A DNA stretch of 64,000 nucleotides, taken from assembly GCA_018824085.1 (NCBI GenBank), contig JAHJHI010000049.1, forward strand, positions 1 to 64,000. Reading direction: 5' to 3'. Each line of letters opens with the position of its first letter. Position 1 is the stretch's first letter. Both the position numbers and the translations under genes were made by a program. The DNA comes from Gammaproteobacteria bacterium (GTDB lineage: Bacteria > Pseudomonadota > Gammaproteobacteria > Burkholderiales > Rhodocyclaceae). A model generated the notes under the pieces. The model saw only the letters and a list, made by a program, of their open reading frames with translations. It searched no databases and had not been told where the DNA came from. This document shows, piece by piece, positions 38,601 to 44,191 of the stretch.

Positions 38601-39926
38601 GATGTCGGCCGCCTCGAACGTGATGTCGCCCGACGCTTCGATCGAGTCGCCGCCGACGTGGTCGCTCGCCACACGGCGGCTGGACACGATGACGTTCTCG
38701 CTGACGGTGATCTTCCTGTCGGCCTGCAGCAGCAGGTTCGCACCGCTCACCGTGGTGCCCGGCACGAGCTCGGCGTAGCTGCCGGCACCGCGCACCAGAT
38801 TCTGGCTGAGCACGATGTTCACGGGATCGATCAGCACCTTGCCCGCCGCGCCGCCGTCGCGTCCGTCCGCAACGAATTCGCCGCCGGCCAGCTCCACCGT
38901 GTCCTTCGCGGAAAACTCGATGAAACCGCCGTCACCGCTCGCGCCCGCGCTGGCGTCCATGACCGCGCCGCTGCGGAACACCGCGTTGCGCTGCGCCAGC
39001 GAATCGATGCGGCCGCCGTCCGAATTCTCGCCGTCACCGGCAGCGGTGACCATCGAGTCGATGTCCGCCACGATGTCGCGCCCGGCGCGCAGCGTCACCC
39101 CGCCGCCATCCACACCGGCGCCGCCGCGCGCGTCCAGTTCGCCCGACACCTCGATGTCCCGCGTCGCCGCAATGAAGATGCGCCCGGCGCGTTCGACCAC
39201 GCGCGTGCCGACCTCCAGCCCCTGCGCATTGACCACGTCGGTGAAGTCAGGCGTGCGCGCCTCGAAGCGCGCGCCGGTCAGCACGCTGCCCGACACCTGC
39301 ACGTTGCCGGCGCGGATCGACACGCCGTCCTGCGCGTTGATGCGGCCCTCCACGCGCACCAGCCCGCTTTCCGTCAGCGGTACCGTGCCGTCCATCAGCT
39401 GGCCCAGCGCATCGGCGTTCGGCACGCCCGGCGCCGCGAAGAAATTGTCGACGAACTGCTGCGTCGGCGTCATCGCGGTCAGCGAACCCACGTTCACCAC
39501 GCCGCCGGCACCGACGACGAAACCGTGCGGATTGGCGAAATAGACCGAGCCGCCGATGCGTCCGTCCCGTATCGCGTTCAGCGTGCCGTTGATGTCGGTG
39601 CGCGAGTCGCGGACGATGTTGACCAGATGCAGCGCGCCGTCGGGCACGTGCAGATTGGCCGTCTGGCCGGCATTGACGCTGAAGGTCTTGAATGAATTGA
39701 AACCGGCGTTGCCCGAAACCGTGCTGGTGCGGATGTCGGTCACCGCCCCGGCCGTCGTCACCGACGTGGCGGTGCGCCCGTCCGTCTGTATGGACTGCGC
39801 CCAGGCCGCCGGAGACAGCAGCATCGGTACGCTGGCAAGACCGAAAACCCAGGTCTGGGAACCGTTCAGGGCCGCAACAAGAGTGCGCAGGTTCGGCAGA
39901 CCGCGCCGGCGTCGTGTCATTTTCAT
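23646..39926 (-). CDS. Giant LktA-like filamentous adhesin (TpsA exoprotein)
   Basis: About 5,426 aa. The N-terminus (MKMTRRRRG) has an extended signal peptide cleaved near AWA-Q (residue 43). It is followed by a TPS secretion domain (about residues 44-290) with the filamentous-haemagglutinin pattern GSVYFANPHGFVVGAGGVVNVG. The long middle region consists of degenerate repeats of about 60-75 aa. These carry a core such as AVAVNKIANTTAATI or SVAVNFIDNDLVAAV preceded by a loop with SLAGG, as in the Fusobacterium leukotoxin LktA family. The last third has right-handed beta-helix-like segments, and the C-terminus ends in an acidic EEE-rich tail. The frame extends to 40247, but the ATG at 39926 with AGGGA upstream gives the signal peptide. 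Expected role: adhesion, aggregation or biofilm; toxicity is unproven. Confidence 0.9.
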   Translation of the reverse strand: MKMTRRRRGLPNLRTLVAALNGSQTWVFGLASVPMLLSPAAWAQSIQTDGRTATSVTTAGAVTDIRTSTVSGNAGFNSFKTFSVNAGQTANLHVPDGALHLVNIVRDSRTDINGTLNAIRDGRIGGSVYFANPHGFVVGAGGVVNVGSLTAMTPTQQFVDNFFAAPGVPNADALGQLMDGTVPLTESGLVRVEGRINAQDGVSIRAGNVQVSGSVLTGARFEARTPDFTDVVNAQGLEVGTRVVERAGRIFIAATRDIEVSGELDARGGAGVDGGGVTLRAGRDIVADIDSMVTAAGDGENSDGGRIDSLAQRNAVFRSGAVMDASAGASGDGGFIEFSAKDTVELAGGEFVADGRDGGAAGKVLIDPVNIVLSQNLVRGAGSYAELVPGTTVSGANLLLQADRKITVSENVIVSSRRVASDHVGGDSIEASGDITFEAADIELKSGSKVLAHGTGNIAGGTVTLTAHKTSDASILGYREASASIVLDNATVRGDQVTMSASTDVQNRWLFDDGSLEQNATSLATESATALLGFGATLLGMNIVHSQAVGTATITLKAGSLVEGTNGVSLSADNVTSAGAAPDTGISGPGTQVNTPLGLGALYARNTSTATVDVKSGATVRGASLTVRANNTATIEAAVEAADPGEDASSTMSFALGLTYADIRANATVEAGADIQVSGDVTVAATNRNSFTNSVTASLGNEGRAAAAIAVGELSTQANATLNADVGDATRVQVLAINDNTKNATTAEAKVGGTLNEQISDAVKDKLKPVTDTAGTLEDKLWDKLLGGAGTDDKAADPERPVSTPLRIGGGIAWVDSDASASAAIGDGAKVHAGDQVAVVARTLGADIQVMAEASAISQSRERAAANTARNTFSAGIAIGNFTHDARATIGRAAVVTAPRIAVASDVVIPVRETLLTGGSFTRWDGLSTVKDWFNDLTGILDVFNGASSAKSTSDNSNGAISLSGSFSKLDFSHSAQTEVKEGARLNLTGNASGDWTYDFETVADDAATPDDEQVTQSWAFAAPADITARRDVTLMFHGGQFLPGDTGAGNGGKSLGVAYTQEGITGESLVFVREGAVIQGVTESVTGAVAGQRSHAVTGTRLSNAIRIKAEGHDLVISLAALAGYGSSFGINGSVSIVEVDNTTRALVDDEATLRAAKLTVGAEDNPVLWSIAGGFNKSESAGVGVGIAYNGVTGMVEAQIADNDLEAIDGGARSSQLTIADAIVQAGNVSVEARTSGRTEAIAVTGALATSSGNSSSGGFFGSIKSKYDAVQGKLAKLVDIKPTSTSQQGGTGAQGTPAKPTFGLSGAGSAAVNEMTLVTRARVAGVELDQGNAGPASTLTVLGVSDLDIVTASGAAAFTRANNPGQSKSAAISGSVSVNLIDNMVEGLIEDSTLRNTQDVTVQALAAGEQLSVAIGVAIDASSQQSKSKSVSATGSLSLSFIDNAVRAALLGTELTGAAGAGRTLDVTGYNRMFIGTGGGTLAVGAKTGAGGAVTYSDITNTLGAEIGDGSAVSGVDTVNVRGFNATEIGAGAAHAQASNAQNSNALGGAVVITEVTNRTTAGITGLSSVTAIGAVNVLAQDRGAEAALEDTIEPGNKRENTVAGLDYCGRGGAGATPAGNCITSVAGILQVNPAGGSSNIGASFNWSSIDNDLTAKVEDSKVDVTGAAGALTVRAQSDVLITSIALGVGVADKVSGVGSVAVNFIDNDLVAAVAAPQANAAFRDADAAQVTIEATDRSRIDTLAGGFAASKNGPAVGAAITYAEIGNTVQAQIDRARLDAAGSLNLLSVSDARIRSLAVAGGLAVGSGQPAVSASIAVNFIGNTTESTVDDALIDDSGDGNSVTVSAQDRSTIQSLAGSVAVGASAGAGGAFGYNKIGNSTRASIGNSTVRHADALQVTASETALMQTLALAASGGQTAALSGSVTLNHIGKYDGDSTAGGEGGNRTTAEIVGSTIENADGNAVVGVTATDGSTIESLSGAVAFSGSTAVGGAIGDNWVRNTAQARVDGSTVSGAASLTLLGSNTSLIKAASVAGAGGSAGAFAGSASSNRTDNKTLAGITGSDVTGGAAAVGVRAADSAIIKSLAGGVGISASAGVGAAVAVNKIANTTAATISGVRSTGMNVANVLLVADSLANIETAAVGVGAGLDVGVGGSVAVNLINSDTRAVVEDGAVIEARDNVGVLAESDDEISLLAGAAGIGISAAGVGAAVTVNDIGGTTEAAIRDSSVAARAKQGAALSVNSGEITGLNLRESIDTMNTAGGGYSKDNPFDAPDLKNSRVKESVRGIAVNAMATHQTTTGVANVGGGTFAGVAATISMNMIGGETKATVSSSVLNGGDNSGAGSAQAVSIKASDHAYGNTFIGSIAVGAAGVGLSADTNLFERSTSATVSGATTVTAKGKADVKARSSQGVASIVVGAAGGLVGLVGSGSVAKFVSTTEASSIGSTFRVGALDIGARHDSAFLVAGGALAVGGGAGAGTFAVGLDTSTTKGYIDGGSVDADGQVNVTADSATEMRTWAVGGALAGGSGVAGAAAVGILDSTTSAYVKDARVGSLADRSGGLRVAASDSVVTESRAGVAAVGGFSGAGAGASITKMDNTTSATIQDSDVHVDNDVVVQATATRNLANAAVAAAAGGTAGIGGAAAVTLLNAGLNGDASGEVDKDGNGTLSKADGFSNGNRLSTSSSDGNISTNDNLSQSDINSINARGRVSASGGIAAAPDGSTRATIVDTGGAANTVRAGGSIRITASENDKVDVKVGGLALGGLAGVGAAVGVLDVRHDVRARTDGAITLRADAGDIELNASTGRLDAGTAAVNVSSFQAAGGLVGVGAAVATADLGNTVEAKLGDGTQASVGSATGDVRVIAADNMDASSHAEGYSVGLVAAGIVIARAEKTGSTTAAVGESGAAAAAGSVTLAGGDFAIDASRQDAVSAYSRAGSGGVAGGSGSEATATATGSANAGIADRVTVTAPGSTVTVASRSTPQVNAEARGFNGALTVAIGVSLARATSGTQSYATLGSNNRITAGHLSLSAATLLPGAADTAHAYANATGGALLGGANGSSATAAGQSLVNAVIGASNVFTVSDSTTVSASNRTRQSAQVSGVTLGGLLAVGANIANANAGSVTLADIANGNTGTVGDALSVVATGHDETHATAKAGSGGLVAGAVAEARTRNASDTQALLGGGTAASALGTHAGGKMEVRADHTATFDSTVDSVSAGAVGASGAVARSDVDAKVVAGVRAGANLLSWDMDVLALNRSLKPLLSGFNVSAGAGGLAGGAAGSSRTTVDNITLVEIGDGAVVRVVGDPDAAGRSSFNAVSEVDLHDRAKLEAGGAISAADAESIIEVNANPIAPGQGGRTQARVGNNVVIDTVGDFNLAARDAGDVSVSANSKTWGLAAYADGYSASDLRSRTSAEVGSGTDIRADGFINVGAGRDADGVRNRFSSVARADLYNNSLVPISSDDWGADALLNQTATIRIDGSLRSVKDVNLTADKGFGHRVDGQGVAKDLYDQAASAVASGVSNLFGGGDVSIESNSGRSIENSSSGVTVSGLVDAGIQNQQLMTINESGSGAPTLTVSVQVPRDGQDAKCRTPGTAGCTYDTVSKSYWITRSDGMDLPTLTVENLQGNLRTRINALKEIRGNYTGTSSTGGDASNPETVAALTAEINFLELQMEDLFPGGGANASVSNAAFIVMPEVDARGGNINVIGDSLAGNGRLNARGEAKIEIINNTSSFLRTDALTIPEDATGRLTLNGVAILNVAGTNPTTAQINGALNDRNQGGSANFADVKIAPNSPAPSITVRNTFVPADGDTRAPDIEVVGDISNMLGVVTLESERGSVLVQPKDPLNPLTAPNIQAATINITAGRDFVFSSPSAFYHTAGNPRDMWGGTRTPSGNSGGLANDFEDGGSGSGSTTQQRDGTGGPTIAGNNIFISARYLNINGLLQSGLPDRSIIVGNDATVTLEVGSSRVDTTLALAKSTYDTLVASSGQKPADPRFRIRDTSGNIVAFFNAELDRIELEPVKVEGGKLELVGEILNTGGGRIEAMDGYGRFDIDNTTGKDLVITGLDTGNDIEGRIRITDFLRRWDPRANGGAGGIVTSPGQASTKTTAYYNSLAPVTREITRLGTDVVTKDKLGDIVLANTTVTTANTRNSAYAPVTGQTYTWVTGQRNTTNTYEKYEKETKFWFFDGNWSLEDRTDHKTWDDPTPLSEGEYTKIDTGMGDTTYRYQRRDVTTSFNDWEVNDSECSAFLCIWKWHTHEVWTETGAKRYNTHTVKGDYSIPVKFIGYDSGQIDVRSGGGIIVNGGVTNRTGTVTMDSTAGRGQAGGAIDSESVRGVISAPSVVLRAATGIGSTLTPLQLDMLGGTVTALTATGDVGLREVSGDMRVAGVRTDSDGRVFLQADRDIVAAGAGNTVRVSGGGVDLVASSGQIGSASQALVVQTEASVQGGINALANGDINLMQPDGDMQLEKVESLTGDVTLTAGNGRITDGNRNETRDTRAEGDLDQLWSDLRLRESDGAGDSLDEALAAHKAQIERDYREYWSLRNVQLTEDANNPGGYVYRADAYDAATASQRLRTLHDELGGLGVALATGTASDYSATFSYDTVAAGDTMAAGIADGTHVWSDNQVRYGVSAAIYNKSTPDTETRIEQPNIVGRHIVLNATGANGGVGRDEGQFTVDISSLATLSAEQRRILSAAEADDVAIDAVAKTATVLKRDDVDIATSAGGSVTVNARGHVFLGADDYERNGTVFPGDINLVSLDATGGGIDYSKTIRLKVSGGIVDAGIGAAPNLRGGDTILESGQGAIGSAARPISIDLGDSALLTARAASGIWLNELSGTMRVAEMFAGSGGIHLVSAGSILDARGTQRAVALQSADGDIDLRSLSGSVGAAGQAMLVSLGDGSAVNVNAADEAHLSGTAAVEIGLSPDLATGTVSAGGNVSLAAPAGTLHLGGDVSSGGSVALRADGDLVQDAAQVSATNDISVDAGRYLMADGAVLRAQDGTVAIDAAGDVVVGRIEASNNATADAIRITTGSRILDGGDAGTYDLVAATAGAGVRLDASGGAGGASWNGGAPGAPADALETDIAKIDAISTAGGLNIDERDDVEIGSVEALRDVRIAAAGDINKGTVHSRLGNIDLLADGKVTVLEATADAGSTTVIAESDIIMDAVTAGNGVTLESVNGSVSVSRITGDILSLSAKNDLNLGTLSVGRSLTFNSNSVSARIVHTRDDAALAMRATGRNGAPATWVNLAINSAVGVHFDRFDALDAKVHMERGWLRIDEGRIGNRARFSNPVTDVYMDNLTTVVLPADVQLHHPGKRFNDMYLDQWLLVTDPYVVMRDPLHEVVMNNVLDFSGREQSRELIVTRVDTPDRQSAEGQVPQLPSLAINIPLDIPAVNSGEEETEEEAEARRKAEEEEAVQ

Positions 39927-40473
39927 GTTGCGTCCCTGAGTGGTTTTGCCGCGGACGACAGATCGGTTTGTAAGAATTTTTCTTACATTATTGTAAGGAC
40001 TTTTTGCAGAAGCAAGCCGCCTGCTTGACCGGATCGTGACCGTCGGCACAAACAAAAGAGTTGCCGATCCGCGAATCACGACGCGCCAGATCCCGCCCGG
40101 AAACCCTTGTGGCATAAGGATTTCGCATGACGTCGCCGAGCAGCATGACAGCACCCGAGCGAACGGCCTGCACGAACGGACCGCCACCGGCCCTGATCCC
40201 GTCAACTTTGTCAACGGTCGGCGGAACCGGCAGACCCGGTGCGGCATCGAAACGCCGGGACGTGCACCAATCTGCGCCCTGTCTGGACACCGGAATCATT
40301 CATTGGCGCCGCATGCAGCCTGATGTTGCGGCGCAATCGCGCAACTCACCGTGGCCGCTGCCCGCAGCGCCAGCAGGCTCGCGGGCGACCGCCTCGCGAG
40401 CCATGTGTCAAGGCTGTTACAGCAACGCGGCGCGGCGTACAGTGCGGCCCATTCATGGCGGGAGGAGCCCCAT
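39927..40473. other. Intergenic region between divergent adhesin and nrdJ genes
   Basis: About 547 bp without a supported gene; ORFs here have no ribosome-binding sites and lack recognisable products. It should hold both promoters. The adhesin side (39960-40010) is notably AT-rich with the inverted repeat described separately. I looked for a cobalamin riboswitch ahead of nrdJ and saw no B12 box. Confidence 0.6.
39970..39986. promoter_or_regulatory. GTAAGAA-TTT-TTCTTAC inverted repeat upstream of the adhesin
   Basis: Perfect 7-bp arms with a 3-bp centre lie 44 bp from the adhesin start, in an AT-rich patch. A third GTAAG copy lies at about 39993. The position fits an operator over the adhesin promoter or leader. 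The binding protein is unknown. Confidence 0.5.
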
Positions 40474-43362
40474 ATGCAACAGATTGACCTGGTCCCGATG
40501 ACCGAACAAGAAAAGATCGCCTGCCTGCCGGAGCAGGAAATCTCGAGCGAAGTCCTCATTGAAAAATACGCCAAGGGCGGCGAGACGACGGTGGCCGAAG
40601 TGCGTCGCCGTGTCGCACGGGCGCTGGCCCAGGCGGAGAGCGAAGACCGCCGCGCTCACTGGGAAGCAAAATTCCTCGACGCGCAGGATCGCGGTTTCGT
40701 GCCGGCCGGGCGCATCAGTTCGGCCGCCGGCACCCAGCTCACCGCCACGCTGATCAACTGCTTCGTGCAGCCGGTGGGCGACTCCATCACCGAGATCGAG
40801 GACGAACGCCCGGGCATCTACACGGCACTCGCCCAGGCAGCGGAAACGATGCGTCGCGGCGGCGGCGTCGGCTACGACTTTTCCAGCATCCGCCCGGTCG
40901 GTGCTCGCGTGCGCGGCACGCAGTCGCGCGCCTCCGGCCCGGTCAGCTACATGCGCGTGTTCGACCGCTCATGCGAGACGGTGGAGTCCGCCGGCAGCCG
41001 GCGCGGCGCGCAGATGGGCGTCCTGCGCTGCGATCACCCGGACATCGAGCAGTTCATCCACGCGAAGGACCATGGCGACCTGACCAACTTCAACGTGTCG
41101 GTCGGCGTGACCGACATCTTCATGAAGGCGGTCGAAGCCGACACCACCGTCGACCTCGTGCACAAGGCCGAACCGGCGCCGGACATCCGCGCGGCCGGCG
41201 CCTACCAGCGCGAGGACGGCATGTGGGTTTATTCCAAGCCGCGTGCGCGCGAGCTGTGGGACCAGATCATGCGCTCGACGTACGACCACGCCGAGCCGGG
41301 CATTCTCTTCCTCGACCGCATCAACCGCGACAACAACCTCTATTACTGCGAAACGATAGAGGCGACCAACCCGTGCGCCGAACAGCCGCTGCCGCCCTAC
41401 GGCTGCTGCGACCTGGGGTCGATCAACCTGACCCGCTTCGTGCAGAAGCCGTTCAGCGAACAGGCCGAATTCGACTTCGACGGCTTCCGTGAAGTCGTCG
41501 CCGTGGCCACCCGCATGCTGGACAACGTGCTCGAAGTGACGCACTGGCCGCTGCCGCAGCAGAAGGACGAAGCGATGGCCAAGCGCCGCGTCGGCCTCGG
41601 TTTCACCGGCCTGGGCGACACGCTCATCATGCTGCGCCAGCGCTACGACACGCAGGAAGCGCGGCTGATGGCGTCGCGCATTTCCGAAGTGATGCGCGAC
41701 ACCGCCTATCTGGCGTCGGTCGAGCTGGCCAAGGAACGCGGCAGCTTCCCGCTGTTCAACGCCGACATGTACCTGTCCGGCGGCAACTTCGCGTCGCGCC
41801 TGCCGGCCGACGTGAAGGAACAGATCCGCAAGCACGGCCTGCGCAATTCGCACCTGCTGTCGATCGCGCCCACCGGCACCATTTCGCTGGCCTTCGCCGA
41901 CAACGCGAGCAACGGCATCGAGCCGCCCTTCTCCTGGACCTACACGCGCAAGAAGCGCATGCCCGACGGCACGTTCAAGGAATACGCAGTCGAAGACTTC
42001 GCCTGGCGCCTGTACAAGCACCTCGGCGGCGACATGGACCGCCTGCCGCCCTGGTTCGTCACCGCGCTGGAGATTTCCGCCGCCGCGCACAAGGACATGG
42101 TCGCGGCCGTCGCGCCCTACATCGACACCGCCATTTCCAAGACGGTGAACGTGCCGGCCGACTACCCCTACGCCGACTTCGAAGACCTCTATCTCGCGGC
42201 ATGGAAATCCGGCCTGAAGGGGCTCGCCACCTACCGCCCGAACAGCGTGCTCGGCAGCGTGCTGTCGGTCGACGCACCGAAGACGGAAGAGAAGATGCAG
42301 CCGCACGACGTGGACATCGTCACCGGCGCCAACCAGCGCCTGTCCATCGGCGCCCTGCCCGCCCCGGTGCTGGCCAGCCTGCGCTGGCCCGGCCGCCCGG
42401 ACATGGCGGACGGCAACCCGAGCTGGACCTACATGCTGAAAACGCCGGGTGGCGAATTCGCGCTGTTCGTCGGCCACACCGAAAGCGAAGGCCCGGACGG
42501 ACGCATCCAGACGCTGCCGTTCGAAGTGTGGGTCAATGGCGCGAACCAGCCACGTGGCCTCGGCGCCGTCGCCAAGACGCTGTCGATGGACATGCGCGCG
42601 AATGATCCGGGCTGGCTCAAGCTCAAGCTCGACGTGCTGGCGCGCACCGTCAGCGACCAGAGCTTCGACCTGCCCATGCCGCCCAGCGGTGAGCTGCGCC
42701 GCATGCCCGGCGTCGTCGCCGCCTTCGCCAACGTGATCGGCTACCGCTGCGACAAGCTCGGCGCACTCGAGCGCGAAGCCCCCACCTCGGTGCTCGACAC
42801 GCTGTTCGCCGTACAGGAGCCGAAGACCGGCACCGACGGCACGCTGAGCTGGACGGTCGACATCAGCAACCCGGCCACCGGCGAAGACTTCGTGCTCGGC
42901 CTGAAGGAAGTCACGCTGCCGGGCGGCGAAACGCGCCCCTACTCGGTGTGGCTGTCCGGCAACTACCCGCGCGCACTCGACGGCCTGACCCGCATCCTCG
43001 CGCTCGACATGCGCGTCATGGACCCGGCGTGGATCGGCATGAAGCTGCGCAAGCTCATCAGCTACCCGGAACCGCTCGGCGACTTCATGGCCTTCGTGCC
43101 CGGCACGCGCCGCCAGCAGAACTGGCCGTCAACCGTCGCCTACGTCGCCCGCCTCATCATCCATCGCTACGCAATGCTCGGCATCCTCGACGAGAACGGC
43201 TACCCGATGCGCGAAATGGGCATCCTCGAAGCACCGCGCGACGACAACGAACCCAGGCTGATGCAGGGCGCGCTGTGCAACGAGTGCGGCAACCAGTCCG
43301 TCATCCGCAAGGACGGCTGCGACTTCTGCACCGCCTGCGGCGCCGTGGGTAGCTGCGGCTGA
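40474..43362 (+). CDS. nrdJ: Adenosylcobalamin-dependent (class II) ribonucleotide reductase
   Basis: A 962-aa class II enzyme reducing ribonucleotides to deoxyribonucleotides with a B12 radical. The catalytic region has the N-terminal cysteine in TLINCFVQP and the thiyl-radical motif [18 protein letters not shown]. It also has [15 protein letters not shown] and [19 protein letters not shown]. Two TSCPD-type domains follow (around residues 630-740 and 770-880), then a C-terminal cysteine-rich zinc-ribbon tail ([21 protein letters not shown]) that probably relays electrons. No N-terminal ATP-cone is visible. The ATG at 40474 has GGAGGAG upstream; the longer frame from 40351 lacks this. It allows DNA synthesis with or without oxygen. 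Confidence 0.93.
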   Translation: MQQIDLVPMTEQEKIACLPEQEISSEVLIEKYAKGGETTVAEVRRRVARALAQAESEDRRAHWEAKFLDAQDRGFVPAGRISSAAGTQLTATLINCFVQPVGDSITEIEDERPGIYTALAQAAETMRRGGGVGYDFSSIRPVGARVRGTQSRASGPVSYMRVFDRSCETVESAGSRRGAQMGVLRCDHPDIEQFIHAKDHGDLTNFNVSVGVTDIFMKAVEADTTVDLVHKAEPAPDIRAAGAYQREDGMWVYSKPRARELWDQIMRSTYDHAEPGILFLDRINRDNNLYYCETIEATNPCAEQPLPPYGCCDLGSINLTRFVQKPFSEQAEFDFDGFREVVAVATRMLDNVLEVTHWPLPQQKDEAMAKRRVGLGFTGLGDTLIMLRQRYDTQEARLMASRISEVMRDTAYLASVELAKERGSFPLFNADMYLSGGNFASRLPADVKEQIRKHGLRNSHLLSIAPTGTISLAFADNASNGIEPPFSWTYTRKKRMPDGTFKEYAVEDFAWRLYKHLGGDMDRLPPWFVTALEISAAAHKDMVAAVAPYIDTAISKTVNVPADYPYADFEDLYLAAWKSGLKGLATYRPNSVLGSVLSVDAPKTEEKMQPHDVDIVTGANQRLSIGALPAPVLASLRWPGRPDMADGNPSWTYMLKTPGGEFALFVGHTESEGPDGRIQTLPFEVWVNGANQPRGLGAVAKTLSMDMRANDPGWLKLKLDVLARTVSDQSFDLPMPPSGELRRMPGVVAAFANVIGYRCDKLGALEREAPTSVLDTLFAVQEPKTGTDGTLSWTVDISNPATGEDFVLGLKEVTLPGGETRPYSVWLSGNYPRALDGLTRILALDMRVMDPAWIGMKLRKLISYPEPLGDFMAFVPGTRRQQNWPSTVAYVARLIIHRYAMLGILDENGYPMREMGILEAPRDDNEPRLMQGALCNECGNQSVIRKDGCDFCTACGAVGSCG

Positions 43363-43492
43363 CACCCGCCGGCTGCGTCCGGCAGACACCGGCCGGGCGC
43401 AGCACCACGGTGAACAACGCTCAGCCGGGGCCGCCCCGGCGTCCGCACTCCCGCTGCGGCGCGACCATCAGCGACCATCAGGAGCCCCCGAC

Positions 43493-43768
43493 ATGCCGAA
43501 ACTTCTCGCATCCGCCGTCGTCATCGGCGCCCTCGTCGCGCTCGCCGTCGCGCTGAACCCCGGCCCGGAAGCCCATCGCGAAAAGATCCGCGAAGTCGTC
43601 GCCCAGCGCAGCCCGGTCGCCGGCCTGTTCGGCCTCGGCGCCCTCACCGCCTTCACCTCCACCTACCACCCCCTGGCCGTCGCCTCCTACACGACAACCA
43701 ACGGCCGCACGCTGTCCATCGGCGCCTTCGGCACGGTATTCGTGCTTGATCCGGCTACGCCGGATTGA
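43493..43768 (+). CDS. Small exported or membrane-anchored hypothetical protein
   Basis: A 91-aa protein with an N-terminal hydrophobic segment (LLASAVVIGALVALAVAL) followed by LNPGPEAHREKI and a C-terminal part SYTTTNGRTLSIGAFGTVFVL. The NP-x-H/Y start and GR-x-IGxFG end faintly recall the DUF4359 family, but I cannot confirm this. AGGAG lies about 9 nt before the ATG. A 10-bp direct duplication (gcgaccatca twice) sits just upstream. It follows nrdJ by 130 nt and may be cotranscribed. Confidence 0.6.
   Translation: MPKLLASAVVIGALVALAVALNPGPEAHREKIREVVAQRSPVAGLFGLGALTAFTSTYHPLAVASYTTTNGRTLSIGAFGTVFVLDPATPD
43749..43765 (+). other. Short perfect hairpin at the end of the small gene
   Basis: ATCCGGC-TAC-GCCGGAT overlaps the last codons of the 91-aa gene and ends 1 nt before its stop. 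No U-tract follows. It may be a weak transcript-end structure. The sequence beyond it marks the start of the gene-poor left flank of the restriction-like island. Confidence 0.45.
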
Positions 43769-44191
43769 AGATGCCGCACATAGCGCCTTGTTCAGCCTTT
43801 GCTTGCTTCACCCCAACAGACATCCTCGCACCGCACCGTTCTCGCATGCAGGCAGAACAACAACGCGTCACCCCCGACGACGTGCCTCGACCCAGCCGCC
43901 ATTTCGCATTGCCGAGCCACCACGGTGGCAACCCGAGAAATGATGCAGATGGCAAAATCGGGAACTCGAAGCAGGCAAGGTGCTTGTATCTGGAAGTCAC
44001 GAACCGGCGATAGGCCTCTTTGCCCGAAAATGCCTACCACTTTCACACCCCGAGGATCTGGCGCATTCGCGACTGCGATCCGACCGCCTGCTCGCAGACA
44101 ACATCCGTGACGGAGCCTGAGGCTTGACGACTGCTGGCCAGGTCTTCCGCCACACCACGTCCTGGCGATGACAAAGAGAGGATTTCGGTTC
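43769..44191. other. Gene-poor left flank of the restriction-like operon
   Basis: About 420 bp with only short, unsupported ORFs. I see no tRNA, integrase or clear direct repeat. The promoter of the downstream operon should lie here; a TTGACG at about 44125 has no convincing -10 partner. Confidence 0.5.

Noticed and set aside
25350..39695. A 4,781-codon open frame on the plus strand
   Set aside because: It is antisense to the giant adhesin. High GC and codon bias suppress stops in the opposite frame; the translation is His/Arg/Ala-rich with no domain.
39927..40247. An N-terminal extension of the adhesin from 40247
   Set aside because: It would add 107 residues before the signal peptide, with no ribosome-binding site; the start at 39926 gives a proper export signal.
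40300..40473. A cobalamin riboswitch ahead of nrdJ
   Set aside because: No B12-box-like consensus or conserved junction sequences could be found in the upstream region.
43765..44013. An 82-codon ORF in the left flank of the restriction-like operon
   Set aside because: There is no ribosome-binding site or recognisable domain, and several frames are equally open here.
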